Shown one piece after another: positions 63,231 to 64,000 of a stretch of 64,000 nt of DNA. Every line of letters begins with the position of its first letter. Positions within the stretch are counted from its first letter, which is position 1. Below the pieces are notes generated by a model. That model was not told where the DNA came from. It was given only the letters and a program-made list of their open reading frames with translations, and searched no databases. Origin of the DNA: Crocinitomicaceae bacterium (GTDB taxonomy: Bacteria; Bacteroidota; Bacteroidia; Flavobacteriales_D; Crocinitomicaceae); NCBI GenBank assembly GCA_030727405.1, contig JANRBR010000023.1:70791-134790 (forward strand), given 5' to 3'. The translations under genes and the position numbers were made by a program.

Positions 63231-64000
63231 ATGTTCATTCCATTAACCGACGAATCACCAACGAATCTGCCAGAAAAGTTTACTTTTCCATTCTACTATC
63301 ATCCTCATCCAGTTGCAATGCTCGCCGTTTCTGAACTTCAAAAACGCTTGGTTGAAGCGGATTTTCATCATGATTTTGGAATCGATAATACCATTAGGGC
63401 AGGGGCAATTGGGAAAATGTTTGGTGTGCTAGTAGTTCAGAAACCATCTGGTGAAATTGGTTATTTGGCAGCGTTTTCGGGAAAATTAGGCAATTCCAAT
63501 CACCATGCTGGATTCGTTCCTCCTGTATATGATCTTTTAGACGAAAAAGGATTTTTTCGGAAAGAAGAGGCGGAAGTGAATGACTTAACCATCGAACTTC
63601 AAGGATTGGAGAATGACCCTGAATACCGTATTTTATTAAAGGAAGTTGTACAATGTCAGTTATCATTTAATGACTGGGTCAGCAAAGAAAAGCAGTCGCT
63701 TAAATGGGCAAAGAAAATCCGTCAAGAGAAAAGAGATGCCTTCGATCAAGATAATCAAAGTGCCTACCTCCGTTTAATAGAGGAATTGAAGCATGAAAGC
63801 ATTCATCAGCAGCTTGCCTTCAAAAGAGCTCAACAAATAAAACAAGTTGAACTTGAAAAAATCTTGGGCAAATTAGCCATCAAGGAAAAAGAGATTCAAG
63901 ACCTAAAAGAAAAGCGTGCAGTAATGTCCGCGTCCATTCAAAACCGAATTTTTCAGTCTTACACATTTCTAAATCCAGCGCTAGAACAGAAAAGTTTACT
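63231..64000 (+). CDS. RluA-like RNA pseudouridine synthase, long Bacteroidota form (partial, C-terminus missing)
   Basis: An open frame begins at an ATG at 63231 and runs without stop to the window edge, giving 256 residues. The N-terminal extension carries GFVPPVYDLLDEKGFF, seen in long Bacteroidota RluA-type proteins, then a charged helical region rich in Lys and Glu. The catalytic RluA domain, with its HRLDxxTSG motif, would lie beyond the edge and cannot be verified. A terminator just upstream shows that it has its own promoter. The call rests on the extension motif and is moderate. Confidence 0.65.
   Translation, partial: MFIPLTDESPTNLPEKFTFPFYYHPHPVAMLAVSELQKRLVEADFHHDFGIDNTIRAGAIGKMFGVLVVQKPSGEIGYLAAFSGKLGNSNHHAGFVPPVYDLLDEKGFFRKEEAEVNDLTIELQGLENDPEYRILLKEVVQCQLSFNDWVSKEKQSLKWAKKIRQEKRDAFDQDNQSAYLRLIEELKHESIHQQLAFKRAQQIKQVELEKILGKLAIKEKEIQDLKEKRAVMSASIQNRIFQSYTFLNPALEQKSL

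Overview
The window is an AT-rich, gene-dense piece of a Bacteroidota chromosome, most likely from the order Flavobacteriales. A Crocinitomicaceae/Fluviicola-type relative is my guess from protein style, not something shown here. The evidence is: several secreted proteins with type IX secretion (T9SS) C-terminal sorting domains; a gliding-type (CHU_C) C-terminal domain; Omp28, DUF6029, DUF4271, DUF5362 and LEA-like lipoproteins typical of the phylum; a Bacteroidota-type succinate dehydrogenase; and promoter elements of the Bacteroidota form (TTTG, 19 bases, TAnnTTTG) instead of E. coli -35/-10 boxes. Shine-Dalgarno sequences are mostly absent.

Layout. 1-914: partial choice-of-anchor L surface protein (-). 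1037-9245: M20 dipeptidase, LEA-like lipoprotein and DNA polymerase I as one overlapping operon, then site-2 protease RseP and an orphan PaaZ. 9310-11958: MMPL/RND exporter (-). 12113-14336: beta-helix T9SS protein, AlkB-like dioxygenase, degenerate GIY-YIG protein. 14489-14652: tRNA-Leu and tRNA-Gly (-). 14780-18936: hemL followed by a tightly coupled carotenoid cluster (SDR, CruF-like, CrtZ, lycopene cyclase; -). 18979-23201: kynureninase, purN, then acpP-fabF-rnc. 23407-25000: an unusual membrane protein that looks like a GldL/GldM chimera, and a small membrane protein. 25121-31397: sdhCAB, LD-carboxypeptidase, ispD, lipid kinase (-). 31551-34876: DUF6962 protein, ECF sigma factor with a CHU_C-domain membrane partner, TlpA-like protein. 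34938-41236: mreB, purH, a tandem 70-bp repeat, and the class Ia ribonucleotide reductase nrdB-nrdA (-). 41691-47753: comF, FAD oxidoreductase, DUF5362, lepA, a cytochrome b/c pair, hflX. 47750-50703: rnr and a T9SS protein (-). 50835-58473: TlpA, DUF6029 and Omp28 proteins, then rpoN, a PAP2-like protein, a lipoprotein and a TPR protein. 58475-64000: glutaryl-CoA dehydrogenase (-), DUF4271, hemD, an Omp28/T9SS protein, and a partial RluA-type pseudouridine synthase.

Most genes are housekeeping: replication and repair (polA, alkB-like, nrdAB), translation (lepA, hflX, rnc, rnr, tRNAs), fatty acid synthesis (acpP, fabF), haem (hemL, hemD), purines (purN, purH), isoprenoids and carotenoids (ispD, crt cluster), respiration (sdhCAB, cytochromes) and cell shape (mreB). 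No insertion sequence, prophage, integrase, CRISPR array or toxin-antitoxin pair was seen. The most unusual items are the GldL/GldM-like fusion at 23407-24654, the exact 70-bp tandem duplication with a 40-nt near-palindrome overlapping the end of nrdA, and the sigma-factor partner that carries a T9SS-associated domain. Family assignments come from reading motifs by eye; no database search was run.
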